Positions 24,346 to 34,164 of a DNA stretch of 64,000 nt are shown here, piece after piece. The stretch comes from Chrysoporthe austroafricana (Eukaryota; Ascomycota; Sordariomycetes; Diaporthales; Cryphonectriaceae). The stretch is taken from NCBI GenBank assembly GCA_001051155.2, contig JYIP02000007.1, positions 3,040,342 to 3,104,341 on the forward strand, read 5' to 3'. Numbering within the stretch: the stretch's first letter is position 1; each line of letters opens with the position of its first letter. The notes beneath the pieces are model-generated. The model did no database searches, was not told where the DNA came from, and was given only the letters and a program-made list of their open reading frames with translations. The translations under genes and the position numbers were made by a program.

Positions 24346-27300
24346 GCTGAATTGTCAAGCCTTTCTCAACGATAGGAACAAATGGTAAAAGGCCGAAATA
24401 AGATCCGAAAACTTTGAGAAGTCGACATAGCTGTCTAAGCCAATCTTGAAACTTTCGCCGAGATCCTGGTATTATATCCTCGCCTAACTTTCTCAGAGCG
24501 GTTTCAATCATATTCGGAGGAGCTTTTTCATACCCCAACTCATCGGCCGTCTCGTCTAAAACCTTAGCGACTTCAACCTTAGCAAACCAAGACAAAAGAT
24601 GGCGTAGATTCGATGAAGCATTCAGAGTATTAGCGATTTTGTAATAGCCAGCAGTGCGTTCATCCCAAGTGCCGGAGATATGGAGGTCAGCTCTGTTCAT
24701 CACGCCGTCAACATTTCTCCACGCCCTGATGTGACTCATGAATTGCCGAATGATTCCTCTATCTCTCAGTTGAGTTGCTATGTCCGTTGTAGTTGCCGTA
24801 TGTCTTGGCTTCTTCCGTTCGGGCTGGATTTTGACAGCGACAGTGGGGGCAGCCCTTTTCCCTTTGCTCAATATTTGCGGCGATTGTGATCGAAATGGTT
24901 TGACAAGATACCCAAGTTCCTCAATTGCGGCGTCATCCATATCTGTGAGTGGCGAAGTAGACCCGCTCTTTGCTACATGTGGTGCCGTATTAGAGAGCAT
25001 GAGTTGATTCGAATTGCAGCTTTGTTCGAAATGAATTTGTCGAGGCTCTGGAGCAGCTACACTCAACTGAGACGCCTGCGTAGTCGCAAAAACCTCCCTG
25101 TCATCCCCTGGCCCCTCAAAATCCGTGTCTACAATAGACTGTGTCATAAGCGGCGTGTATGAGGTTGCTTGCATTTTAGCAGCTAAGTCAGATTTATGGA
25201 GTTGGTCTTCTGACTTGGTAGTTACCGAAATAGCTACAGACTCGAGGAAACCTTCGGTCATATTTTCGAAGAGCTTCAGCAGTAAACTCTGTTATGCGTG
25301 TAAAGAGAATATGCTCGAACGATCCTTGCTGAAATGCTTGGCTCTGCAGATGCTGCCTGGGATGTATATTAATAGCACCGTCGTTGATGTCTTCGATAAT
25401 GGAATTTGTGAAGATTTTGAGGTCTTGATCCAATATAGCGAGCACCTGAGTTCGGGATTCCTCAGGATCCTGGTTGAGTTGATTTGTGGAGGAGCTCGAG
25501 TTTGGCTTTCGTGCTGTCGCTCCCGGTAGAGCTTGGTCGGAGCCGGCAAGGATGTTTTGGTGGTTTGATGGAGGAAGCACTTCGCGGGGCTGGCCAGTAG
25601 TGACGATCCCAGGAGAGACGGTATCCCAGATCTCCTTTGGATTAACCATGCCTTGCCGGGCTCTGATCACAATCGCTATATCCTCGGGTCGATGCGGTGC
25701 GTCATTCCGACGCCAGGCTTCCATTGATTGAGAAGGGGTTCCAGGATTCCTAAGAGGTTGATAAGCATTGCCGAATTCTGATCGGATTGCGAGAAGGAAT
25801 TCCTTCTCAATAGCCAACCGAGAGCTGTGGCTAGCTTTGTCCCTTACCACAGACAAGATCGGCTTCATGGAATGTTCGCCATCTGAACTCCGAAGACGGA
25901 TAAGGGACCGGATGTTGTAGACCATATGAAGGCCACACAACTCCATGCATCGTTTTGTTGATGAGTTGTCGTCCATCGCAATTCAGGTTTTTCTGTGGGA
26001 AGCCGATGAACCATTTGTAAATGCTTCTCAACTAGCTTTCGTATAACCAAAACAACCAAATGTTGCTCCAAGAAACGAGAATCTAGAACCTCGATGCAAT
26101 TGCGTCGATAATCGTAGACCACAGCAATCCAGTGATGTTTATACAAATATGGAAGAGCCACATAATGCGTAACGGGGCCGTACTTGGCTCGAAGTGTAGG
26201 AACATCCTCCTTTTCCAAGTTTACGGGGCAATTGGGCACCCATACAAAGTCGTTCATATCGAGTAATTGCCATCTGATCAAAGCCATAACCTGATTATCG
26301 GAAAGCCATTTGTTTTGTAAAATAATGCCTTCCACATCATACAGCCCGAGAGCTGTATAAACCCAGTGAATTCCTCGGATAGTGCCCTTATTGAAGTCGA
26401 AGTCGTTGCCATCACGAAACCTTGGCTGGAATGTAGCCCCAGGAAAGTAGTGTTTAAAAAGAGTAATCGCAATATCCAGAGGCGTACTTACATCCATATC
26501 GAAGAAGAGAGGTCGACTGGCAACGAGTCCTGGGGAAGGCATTGAATTGTGTGATATGACAGATTTCATTATCTCTGTCGGCGAAGCAAAAGGTAAGGGT
26601 GAATTCGGGCTTTGTGGCTATAGTGCAGGAAACAGCTTATCTGGGACAGTAGAATAACTCTCTGTGGCAGGTTGCGCAGAATGACGATCTTCCCGCCTCA
26701 TGTGGAAGTTCTTAAGGTTCTGAACTGGTATTGCCGCTCGTTCGGGCTTTCCGATTAGTACAGAAGAATCGTTATCGCGACCAAGAAAGTGGAAGGGCAG
26801 AGACGGTGTTTCAATCGACTGTTCTTGCTGGTGATATATGGGAGATGGATTTCTGGCTTGTTGTGGTGGCTTTTTTATCGTCCTGCCCGCTGTATATGTT
26901 TGAGGCGTTTCGAATTTGTCCGTTTGCACTGCACGCTCTTCGTGCTGTACGGACTCGCTCTGTATTGTGCTAGGGAGATAAGCCTTTTCGGATAGTCGCG
27001 GGCCAGCAGCAAGGATTGGCATCAGTATAGATTCTTCAGTGATGTCGTTAAGATTGGTCTTTGCATCGCTATTGCCATGAGTAAGGGAATTGTTGCCCTC
27101 GAAGAAGACAATGATTTTATCGCGGGCCAGACGTTACCCGCATCGTTCTTCCTTCTCAGTACCTAACACAAGGTAACCATCGTTACGAGCGATATCACTC
27201 CGGGAAAGAAAGGTAGAGAGACTAGCAACATTGTCTGAATAGCCGTGGACAATCAGGTCCCACATTCCGCCAGGATTTTGAGGCGCAGGTGTCAGATTGA

Positions 27301-27800
27301 TCCAGATACAGCATCCATTTGGCGTTAAATGCGTTGCCTGGCACATTTCCTCGGCGATGCATCTGATGCCAGGAACTCTGAAACTCGTGCCTATAACGAT
27401 AACCGCGTCTGGCACCTTCTTAATGTCGGCTTCCATAACGCTGCCAATGGCATCAGCATCGGGGTTGAAATTGTCGTTATAGAGGACGATTCGTAGTCTT
27501 ATCCGTCCGATACCGTGGCTTCGCTTCCCAAGACTGGTACGCTTATCATCCTTCTCCTGGCACCGTATGCACAAGGGAGGCTTTTCTCCTTGAAAGAGAT
27601 GAATATCGAGATCTATAACATTGTGGCAAAGGGTGCATTGCGTATGCTTTAGTCCGCCGTGGACTTGTATAGTGACTGGCCAGGATGCTTTGGTAGGCAG
27701 CGGTATCTTTGTTTTCAAGCCCGGAAGAGAGGTTTCCAGACAGTCGATGTTCTGAGTATATAAGCGTAGCAAGCGGCCCTGGCTTGCAATCTTGGATTGA
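24326..27800 (-). pseudogene. Sirtuin (Hst3/Hst4-like) and Ulp1 protease fusion, truncated and broken
   Basis: From about 27795 the frame gives sirtuin motifs: YTQNID (27743-27760), HGG, two Zn-binding CxxC pairs (CTLC, CIRC), then VIVIGTSFRVPG and WINLTPAP, most like the Hst3/Hst4 histone-deacetylase branch. The N-terminal Rossmann GAG motif is missing, cut at the junction with a repeat. After TAA 27134-27136 the same frame continues through a polar linker, passes TAG 26618-26620, and enters an Ulp1-type (C48) cysteine protease: KHHWIAVVYDY (His), VLDS (Asp) and QQNDAWSC (Gln/Cys). Two extra bases (TG) directly at the Cys shift the frame; the continuation (CGLHMVYNIRSL) lies in the next frame. 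A further shift near 25261 leads to the C-terminal region ending at 24326. Both stops are one C-to-T step from Gln, so a single deacetylase-deSUMOylase-type fusion is inferred. Two adjacent genes in phase by chance is the alternative. Confidence 0.75.
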
Positions 27801-27870
27801 GCAGTCTGGTGTGGTCTGGTCTGGTCTCTAGTCTGGTCTCTGGTCTGGTCTCTGGTCTGGTGTAACGCAA
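27800..27870 (-). repeat. CCAGA microsatellite at the sirtuin break
   Basis: On the minus strand the run reads CCAGACCAGAGACCAGA-like units, ending CCAGACTGCTCAATC at the point where sirtuin homology begins. Similar CCAGA satellites lie at 28452-28600, 33345-33505 and 49262-49340. It marks the junction between the GC-rich repeat element and the truncated sirtuin. Confidence 0.75.
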
Positions 27871-28035
27871 TATGAAAATAACTAGCCGGGCTGCTCTGTA
27901 CGCGCCATAGCAAGAAGCTGGGCCTGCTGTGTCCGCCAACGCCCCCCGCCCCATTCTCGAACGGACATTTCTCTCTCTCTCTCTCTATGCCATATCCATA
28001 ACCAAATACCCCCCTATCCCATTCCATCCCATCCT

Positions 28036-28221
28036 TTATTCTTCTTCTTCCTCCTGCGTTTCCTGCGTCGTATTATTGCCAAGCCCTCCTCGCAGCGCCT
28101 CCAGCTCGCGCTGCCGCTTTTCGGTATAGGCCGCTGCGATCTCGTGGAGCAGCTAGGGTAGGGTGCCGGCCCTGTTATTATTCTTGTCGAGCGCGGTAGG
28201 CGGGGTGGCTGCTGGCGGCAT
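28036..28221 (-). pseudogene. MPSAA-family small coiled-coil gene, copy A, one stop
   Basis: ATG 28221 gives MPPAATPPTALDKNNNRAG, then TAG at 28153-28155 where copy C (32782-33033) has CAG, then LLHEIAAAYTEKRQRELEAL and an acidic end (QETQEEEE). It is about 61 codons, shorter than copy C because the coiled-coil repeats are fewer. The 3' flank (TATTTGGTTATGGATATGGC up to ATGTCCGTTC) is shared with copy C and then diverges, so the element's 3' edge lies there. Confidence 0.7.
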
Positions 28222-28451
28222 TGTATTTGTTTGTTTTGTTTTTATGGTAGTAATAGTAGTGTGAGTAGAAAGGGGAAGAGGACGGAGAAAAAGGGAAGTG
28301 AAAAGGAAGAAGCGTAAAAGTGGTAACGTATGATAATACTAGAGGCGCCTTCAGCCCCGATATACTTCCCGCATCCGTATTCCGGCGTTACCGAGCCGCC
28401 TTGCCTTGCGGCGCCGTCGCTGCTCTAAGCCGTGCCGGCCTCGTTTTCAGC

Positions 28452-28600
28452 GCCAGACAGACCAGATACCAGACCACACCAGACCAGACCAGACACCACA
28501 CCAGACCAGACCAGACACCACACCAGACCAGACACCACACCAGACCAGACACCATACCAATCCAGAAACACCAGACCAGAGGTCTGGTCTGATCTGACGA
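28452..28600 (+). repeat. CCAGA/CACCA satellite
   Basis: About 150 bases of CCAGACCAGACACCACA-like units between the divergent copies A and B. The same satellite accompanies copies C and E and flanks the sirtuin break. ORFs across it are artefacts of the repeat. Confidence 0.85.
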
Positions 28601-28707
28601 GTTAGTGTACGTAAGTGTATTATTAAGATCTCGTCGCTGCCGCGGCGTTCCCGTTTCCGCCGAGCCTTATGCCTACCGGGAAAGGTGGATCGGGGCTGAA
28701 AGTTATG

Positions 28708-28757
28708 CCGTCACCACTTTACGCTACGAGTATTGTTATGCGTCACCACTTTACGCT
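28708..28757 (+). promoter_or_regulatory. Tandem conserved upstream motif of the MPSAA family
   Basis: CGTCACCACTTTACGCTAC occurs twice, near 28709-28727 and 28741-28759, about 90-140 bases before ATG 28846. Related copies lie upstream of copy C (33150-33215, two copies), D (about 45093-45110), E (about 49049-49066) and, degraded, A (about 28316-28332). A fixed position relative to the start codon suggests a promoter element or an element-terminal motif. Confidence 0.6.
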
Positions 28758-28845
28758 ACCCACCCGCCCTTTTCACCCCCCCCCCATCCGTCCTCTCCCT
28801 TTTCTCCCATTACTACTACTACTACTTCTTACTACAAAACAAACA

Positions 28846-29387
28846 ATGCCGTCAGCAGCCACCACCCCGCCACCTCGCCGCCAGGAAGCAATAATAACAA
28901 CAAAGCCAACCGCCGCAACAATAACAAAGCCAACCGCCGCAACAATAACAAAGCCAACCGCCGCAACAACAATCCCTCGCGCCGCCACCAGCTGCTGCTC
29001 ATCCGCAAGATGAGCGCAGCCTACACCACACAGCAGCACAAGCTGGCGGCGCTGCGGGCCGCGGAGGCGGCGCGGCGCAAGGAGCTGGAGGACTTGCGGG
29101 CTATCGAGGCGGCGCAGCGTACGGAACTGCGAGAAGTGCGGGCTATCGAAACGGCGCAGCGCGGGGAGCTGGGAGAGCTGCGGGCTATCGCGTCGGCCGC
29201 GCCGCAGCGCGAGGAAGAGCTGCTGCGGGAGCGGGAAGACCTGTGGGCTGCGTTGGCCGCGCAGCGTAACGAGCTGGAGGACGTGCGGGCCGCGGAGGCT
29301 GCGCGGTGCGAGGAAGAGCTGGAAGAGCTGCGCAGCCAGGGAAGCCAGAAACAGGACTTTTTTACTTATTGCGATTCCGCATTTTAG
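28846..29387 (+). CDS. MPSAA-family coiled-coil gene, copy B
   Basis: ATG 28846 starts MPSAATTPPPRRQEA, followed by three 24-bp tandem units encoding KPTAATIT-type repeats; this frame then stops. The long coiled-coil part is in another frame from ATG 29010: MSAAYTTQQHKLAALRAAEA, then repeats of about 14 residues of the type ELEDLRAIEAAQR up to TAA 29387 (125 residues). Either a one-base indel split an original protein, or the coiled coil starts at 29010 on its own. High Ala/Arg/Glu content predicts a long continuous helix. Function unknown. Confidence 0.5.
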
Positions 29388-29616
29388 GAATAATAATAAT
29401 ATAAAGCCTGAGATGGATGCCTATAGTTGATCGTCGTTTATAAGTATTGTGAATCAGAAAAGCTGGATCGAAGATATTCAATTTAATAAAGCGCTATACC
29501 AAGACGGAACAGATAGAAAAAAACGTATCGGGATAGAAGCGGAAGGAAAAAAGATAAACCTTCGGCAATGAATAAAATTAACGAGAGAATATTCTGGAAA
29601 AGTAGAATAACTAGTA

Positions 29617-29628
29617 CCCTAACCCTAA
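29617..29628. repeat. Two telomere-type CCCTAA units
   Basis: CCCTAACCCTAA matches two units of the common fungal telomere repeat TTAGGG. Only two units are present, so this may be chance or a trace of double-strand break repair. Confidence 0.4.
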
Positions 29629-29829
29629 TGGTTTTATGCTTTACATATTTAAAGTTAAGCACCCTACAGCCATTTTCATTCCAGTCGACTTTCATTCCAG
29701 TCGACTTCGCACATTATTGGCTTTGATTAATATCAGCTAGTATATTATTTAGCTGGGTCAGGTAAGCCAACCTCCTTTAATAATAATAGATCGAGGTAGA
29801 CTGACTATATGCTAGCGAAGCCCAAAACT

Positions 29830-31930
29830 ATGGCTGCCCACGCCCTGATCGCTCTATTGCCAAACTCGACAAGATCTGCGACCCACCCCGTCCCCACAAG
29901 GCGCCTATTTCCTTCGAGACAATAACCTCACCTTCAGCTCCCGCTGGCCCTCGCGCACCTGGCTCCTTGGCGACAACCCGGTAGCGTGGATATGATAGAC
30001 TTCGAGCTCCAGCTATAGGAGCCTGACACCAGTGCCGCCTGGAAGTCCGCCATTACCATAGGCCTTGCCTATTGATCTGCAACCCATTCCGTCCTTATAA
30101 GGCGCTTATTTCCTTCGAGATAATGACCTCACCTTCAGCTCGCGCTGGCCCTCCTCCCTTTGCGCTAGCCCTAGCGCTTACAGAAAATACTGCAGCCGCG
30201 GTTCCTTACGCTCGAGCAAATATTCGGCCTTATCCAGGAGCGCTACCTGCCCTTCTTCAACGCGCTCGTCCAAGTCGCTGGCCCGCTACGGCTACTCGCC
30301 GATGTGGAAGCCGTGCGCGCTATCAACGACGACCTCCTTGCCGCCTCTATTATAAGGGCTCCGAATAGGGCTTGGAAAGGTCTTCCTTGATCTTCACCAT
30401 CCTGCGCACTATTGACAAGACTGGCACAGCGACGGTCAAAACGCCTAGTGAACGATCAACTATTAAGGTGGTCTAAGGAGTGCTTGGGGAACCATCTACC
30501 GATCTCACCAGCGCGAGTGCGACGCCGAGCTCGCCAGGCTGGAGAGCGAGCACGAGTTCAGGCTCAACCAAGTTAGAAACAGATTCGATGCCCAGAGTAT
30601 ACCTATATCTCAGAGCCCGGCGGTCAACCCTTATGACCGCTATCAATACTAGCAGCCCTTATCCTCCTCGTACGTTCCTTGGCGCGATATCGGCTTCACT
30701 ACCGCCAACAACGGCTATTCCAAGACCAATCGTACGTCAAGAACCCTTTCATTCACAACACTAAAGGCTGATCTTCATTTTCTTTTCCAGAAAAAAAACC
30801 GGGTCAACAAGACAGATATGTTCCGTCTACCGTCACGGACCACATAGAGTCCTACTGAAAATGCCGTGCCATAGCTGGCCGTGCCATAGCTGGCCGCGCC
30901 ATGGCTGCCCACGCCCTGGGTCGCTCTGTTGTCAAACTCGACAAGATCTGCGACCCATCCCGTCCCCACAAGGCGCCTGTTTCCTTCGAGACAATGACCT
31001 CACCTTCAGCGTTCGGCCCTCGTCCAGGAGCGCTTACCTGCCCCTTCTTCAACGTCGCGGCGCTATATTCGTGCCAGTATATCGTCGAGATGCTGCGGCC
31101 ACGATTCCTTACGCTCGAAACAGACGTTCGGGCCTCGTCCAGGAGCGCTTACCTGCCCTTCTCGCATTTTCAAAAAAGCATCTTTGCACAATCTCCAGGC
31201 TGCGTATAATATGTAGGAGACAGCTCTGCTGTCCTGCAAACTTCTTCCCTGAGAGTGGCTTTTAGGCCCTTGCGCGGAGGACAGCCACATACAAAATGGG
31301 ACTCAGACGCAGACTTCTACGGTACTAACTATTATATCCCTTTCTTTAACCTCGCTCGTCCAGTCGCTGGGCCCGCTACGGCGACTCGCTAATATGGGAG
31401 GGTGGTGCCGCTCGTCGGGTTCGGCCTGCCGCAGACCCGCAGGCGGCTTATCCGCTGCCTCTATTATAAGGGCTCCGAATAATGGGGCTTGGAAGGGTCT
31501 TTATTGCTCTTCACTATCCTGAGCGTCATTGACGAGACTGGCACAGCAACAGTCAAAATGCCTAATTCGCCTCGATAACTTCGACGATGGTGACTTCGAA
31601 GAGGACCTTGAATACCAGGACCGGAGCGCACCTATGTCTCAGAGCCCGGCGGTTAACTTCACTACCGCTAACAACGGCTACTCTAATGCCCAAGCTGTTC
31701 AGAGTCAGCCTGAGACTTGCGGCGTTAATTGCGGCTTTTTCGAGCATCTCCAAGACCTTTCGAACTTGACTATAGCCGTGCGCGCTATTAACGACGACCT
31801 CCTCGCCGCCTCTGTTATAAAGGCTCCGAATAGGGCCTGGAAGGGGTCTTCATTGCTCTTCACCATCCTGAGCGTCATTGACGAGACTGGGCACAGCGAT
31901 AGTCAAAATGCCTGGTTAACGACCACTTGG
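29830..31930 (+). repeat. Degenerate repeated coding fragments of an unknown gene
   Basis: A block with CTCGACAAGATCTGCGACCC, then CCTTCGAGACAATGACCTC, occurs at 29860-29935 and 30935-31005, with a weaker copy at 30070-30135. A second block (GCTATCAACGACGACCTCC .. GGCTCCGAATAGGGC .. TTGACGAGACTGG) occurs at 30310-30430, 31740-31890 and partly 31450-31550. Translations are related (AVRAINDDLLAA, APNRAWKG), so a coding unit was duplicated and decayed. No ORF is complete. I do not recognise the protein; a retrotransposon gag-like origin is possible but unsupported. Confidence 0.6.
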
Positions 31931-31944
31931 CCCTCGGTCATTAC

Positions 31945-32060
31945 TGGGGTCTCACACACCTTTCCTTATCTTGGACGATCATAATCAGCAAGATTTTTGC
32001 TGCTGGGGTCGCAGTCTCTCTCTGCCTTGGCTCAGAACTTCCAGGATGCGCTGTTTGCGA
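31945..32060 (+). repeat. 115-bp dispersed repeat, also at 36106-36220
   Basis: The stretch from GGTCTCACAC through CTTGGACGATCATAATCAGC to GGGGTCGCAGTCTCTCT is present here and, with few changes, at 36106-36220. In both places it is followed by unrelated low-complexity DNA. Confidence 0.75.
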
Positions 32061-32146
32061 CCCATACGCTCGGCTTTCGTACGAGCGCAACAGTATCAGG
32101 TAGTACTGATCGCGATGCCTCATCGGAAACGAGAGTCCCAAGCTCC

Positions 32147-32265
32147 CGAGGCGGCGGTGGTGGAGGCGGCGGCGGCGGCGGCGGTGGTGGTGGTGGTGGA
32201 AGTGGTAGTGGAGGTGGATATGGTGGCGGCGGCGGCGGCGGCGGCGGAGGCGTCCTCTATCTGTT
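32147..32265 (+). repeat. GGC/GGT/GTG trinucleotide tract
   Basis: About 120 bases of GGN-type triplets, with a second GTG tract at 32560-32610 and a CT-rich tract at 32440-32500. The ORFs here encode runs of Gly, Ala or Val and are not supported as genes. Confidence 0.8.
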
Positions 32266-32781
32266 CGTCAAATAGCAGCGGCGGTATAGTCGGACGGCTT
32301 CGTCTCATCCCGACAGCCTCTCTCAGCCTGGGAGCTTTTCCAGTCCGCTCCATCTCTCCTCGGGCGGTCGAGACCATCACTCAATCGCTCAAACGTGGCC
32401 TAAGGAAGCCCTCTTCTCTCTTTCCACACACACACATACATATACACACTCTGTCTCTCTCTCTCTCTCTCTTCTTTTTTTTTTCTCTCCCTTTCTCTCG
32501 TATCTATCTCTCTTGTACCGAGTATTTCGACTTCAAAGGTTTCAAGGAAACAGGCGGCGGCAGTAGTAGTAGTGGAAGTGGTGGTGGTGGTGGTGGTGGT
32601 GGTGGTAGAGGATGAGATAGAGGTTCGAGCAGGCAAAATTAGCGATCGGTATCGATTTGTCTTTGCTATCGCTGCTCGCGACTAGCGCTAAAAGAGTGTG
32701 TAATGAGTGACGGAACGGACATTTCTCTCTCTCTCTATGCCATATCCATAACCAAATACCCCTATCCATCCATCCCATCCT

Positions 32782-33033
32782 TTATTCTTCTTCCTCCTGC
32801 GTTTCCTGCGTATTATTATTGAGCCCTCGCTCCTTACGCTGTGCAGCCGCCGCGGCCCGTAGCGCCTCTAGCGCCCCGCGCTGCGCGGCCGACGTGGCCC
32901 GCAGCGCCGCCGCCAGCTCGCGCTGCCGCTTTTCGGTATAGGCTACCCCGATCTCGTGGAGCAGCTGGGGTAGGGTGCCGGCCCTGTTATTGTTCTTGTC
33001 GAGCGCGGTAGGCGGGGTAGCTGCTGACGGCAT
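32782..33033 (-). CDS. MPSAA-family small coiled-coil protein, copy C (intact)
   Basis: An uninterrupted 83-residue ORF from ATG 33033: MPSAATPPTALDKNNNRAG, then LPQLLHEIGVAYTEKRQREL, then Ala/Arg-rich heptad-like repeats (LRATSAAQRGALEALRAAAA) and an Asn/Glu-rich end (NNNTQETQEEEE). It is the best-preserved member of the family: position 23 is Gln (CAG) where copy A has TAG. Upstream are two copies of the conserved motif in reverse (33150-33215), and further up the CCAGA satellite. A helical oligomer is likely; function unknown. Confidence 0.55.
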   Translation of the reverse strand: MPSAATPPTALDKNNNRAGTLPQLLHEIGVAYTEKRQRELAAALRATSAAQRGALEALRAAAAAQRKERGLNNNTQETQEEEE

Positions 33034-33344
33034 TGTATTTGTTTTGTTTGTTTGTTTTTGTGGTAGTAATAGTAGTGGTAATGGGAGAAAAGGGAGAGGA
33101 CGGAGAAAGGGAGAGAGGACGGATTGGGGGGGGGGGTGAAAAGGGCGGGTGGGTAGCGTAAAGTGGTAATGCATGATAATACTGGCGGCGCCGTAGCGTA
33201 AAATGGTGACGCGCATGACAATACTGGCGGCTGGCTCCGTAGCGGGCCGGACAGACCGGAAACGGAAACCCTACCAATTCAGCCCCGGCCCTATGGCAGC
33301 GCCGTTGCTACTCTAAGCCGCGCCGGCCTCGCTTTCGGCGCCAG

Positions 33345-33505
33345 ACAGACCAGATACCATACCAGACTAGAGACTAGACCAGAGACTAGACCAGAAACCA
33401 GACCAGAGACCAGACCATACCAGACCAGACACCACACCAGACACCACACCAGACCACACCAGACCACACCACACTAGACACCATACTAGACTAGACTAGA
33501 CCAGA
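33345..33505 (+). repeat. CCAGA/CTAGA satellite
   Basis: Irregular CCAGA, CTAGA and CCACA pentamers over about 160 bases, ending AGACCAGACTGCT, the same end motif as at 23372 and 27800. It lies upstream of copy C in the same relative place as the satellite beside copies A and B. Confidence 0.85.
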
Positions 33506-34164
33506 CTGCTGCGCACCACCCAGACGCGCCCGGGCTCATGTACGAGATCGACCGAATACGAAAACAAGGCGTGCAAATTACCCCGAGACAGTATTTCGGG
33601 ATATATTGGGATACGAGGACTCTGTGCCGTGCGCATTAGCGCCACGACATACGCCGGCACCCCCCGGGGGGAGCGATTGCTAGGACGATCGGCATCCCGC
33701 ATGCGGCCCCCACCCCCTTTCGTAAAGCTGACACCGCGCTAGAAAACCGCACGACATTATAACTGGCTTAACAGTTTATAGCGCAGCCCCCTTAATCAAT
33801 ATGCGTCTGATTGGCAAGACAAACTTGCGTCGTATAGTAGGTAAACTTGCATCTTACCTGTCTGATTGGCAAGGCAAGACCTACGTCGCATACTAGGCAA
33901 ACATGCGTCTAGTCTATCTATAATCGGACCGCCTCCCTCGATCTCGCGCGCCAGCGCTCTCCGTCTCCCGCACACCCTCTTTGTCAAGTAGAGTCTGCTA
34001 TTATCCTCTTTGAACGATCCCGTTACCCGCTCTACCGCACCCATTTTATTTTAGGGCCCGCGCCTGTTAACTCTTAGTTTGCCGCAAGCGACCAAACTTT
34101 GCGTCTGCTTATTACCATTACTATTACCGGTATCCCCTTAAAATATTCTTCTGACGCCGCAGCT

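Noticed and set aside
27700..28027. N-terminal extension of the sirtuin ORF (TRDQTRDQTRDQ)
   Set aside because: This part is translation of the CCAGA satellite and of the 3' flank of MPSAA copy A, shared with copy C. It is not sirtuin sequence.
29617..29628. Chromosome end or telomere junction
   Set aside because: Only two CCCTAA units, with ordinary sequence and genes on both sides.
31971..32615. 214-codon plus-strand ORF with runs of Ala, Val and Gly
   Set aside because: It arises from GGC/GTG triplet tracts and a CT microsatellite, and crosses the 115-bp dispersed repeat.
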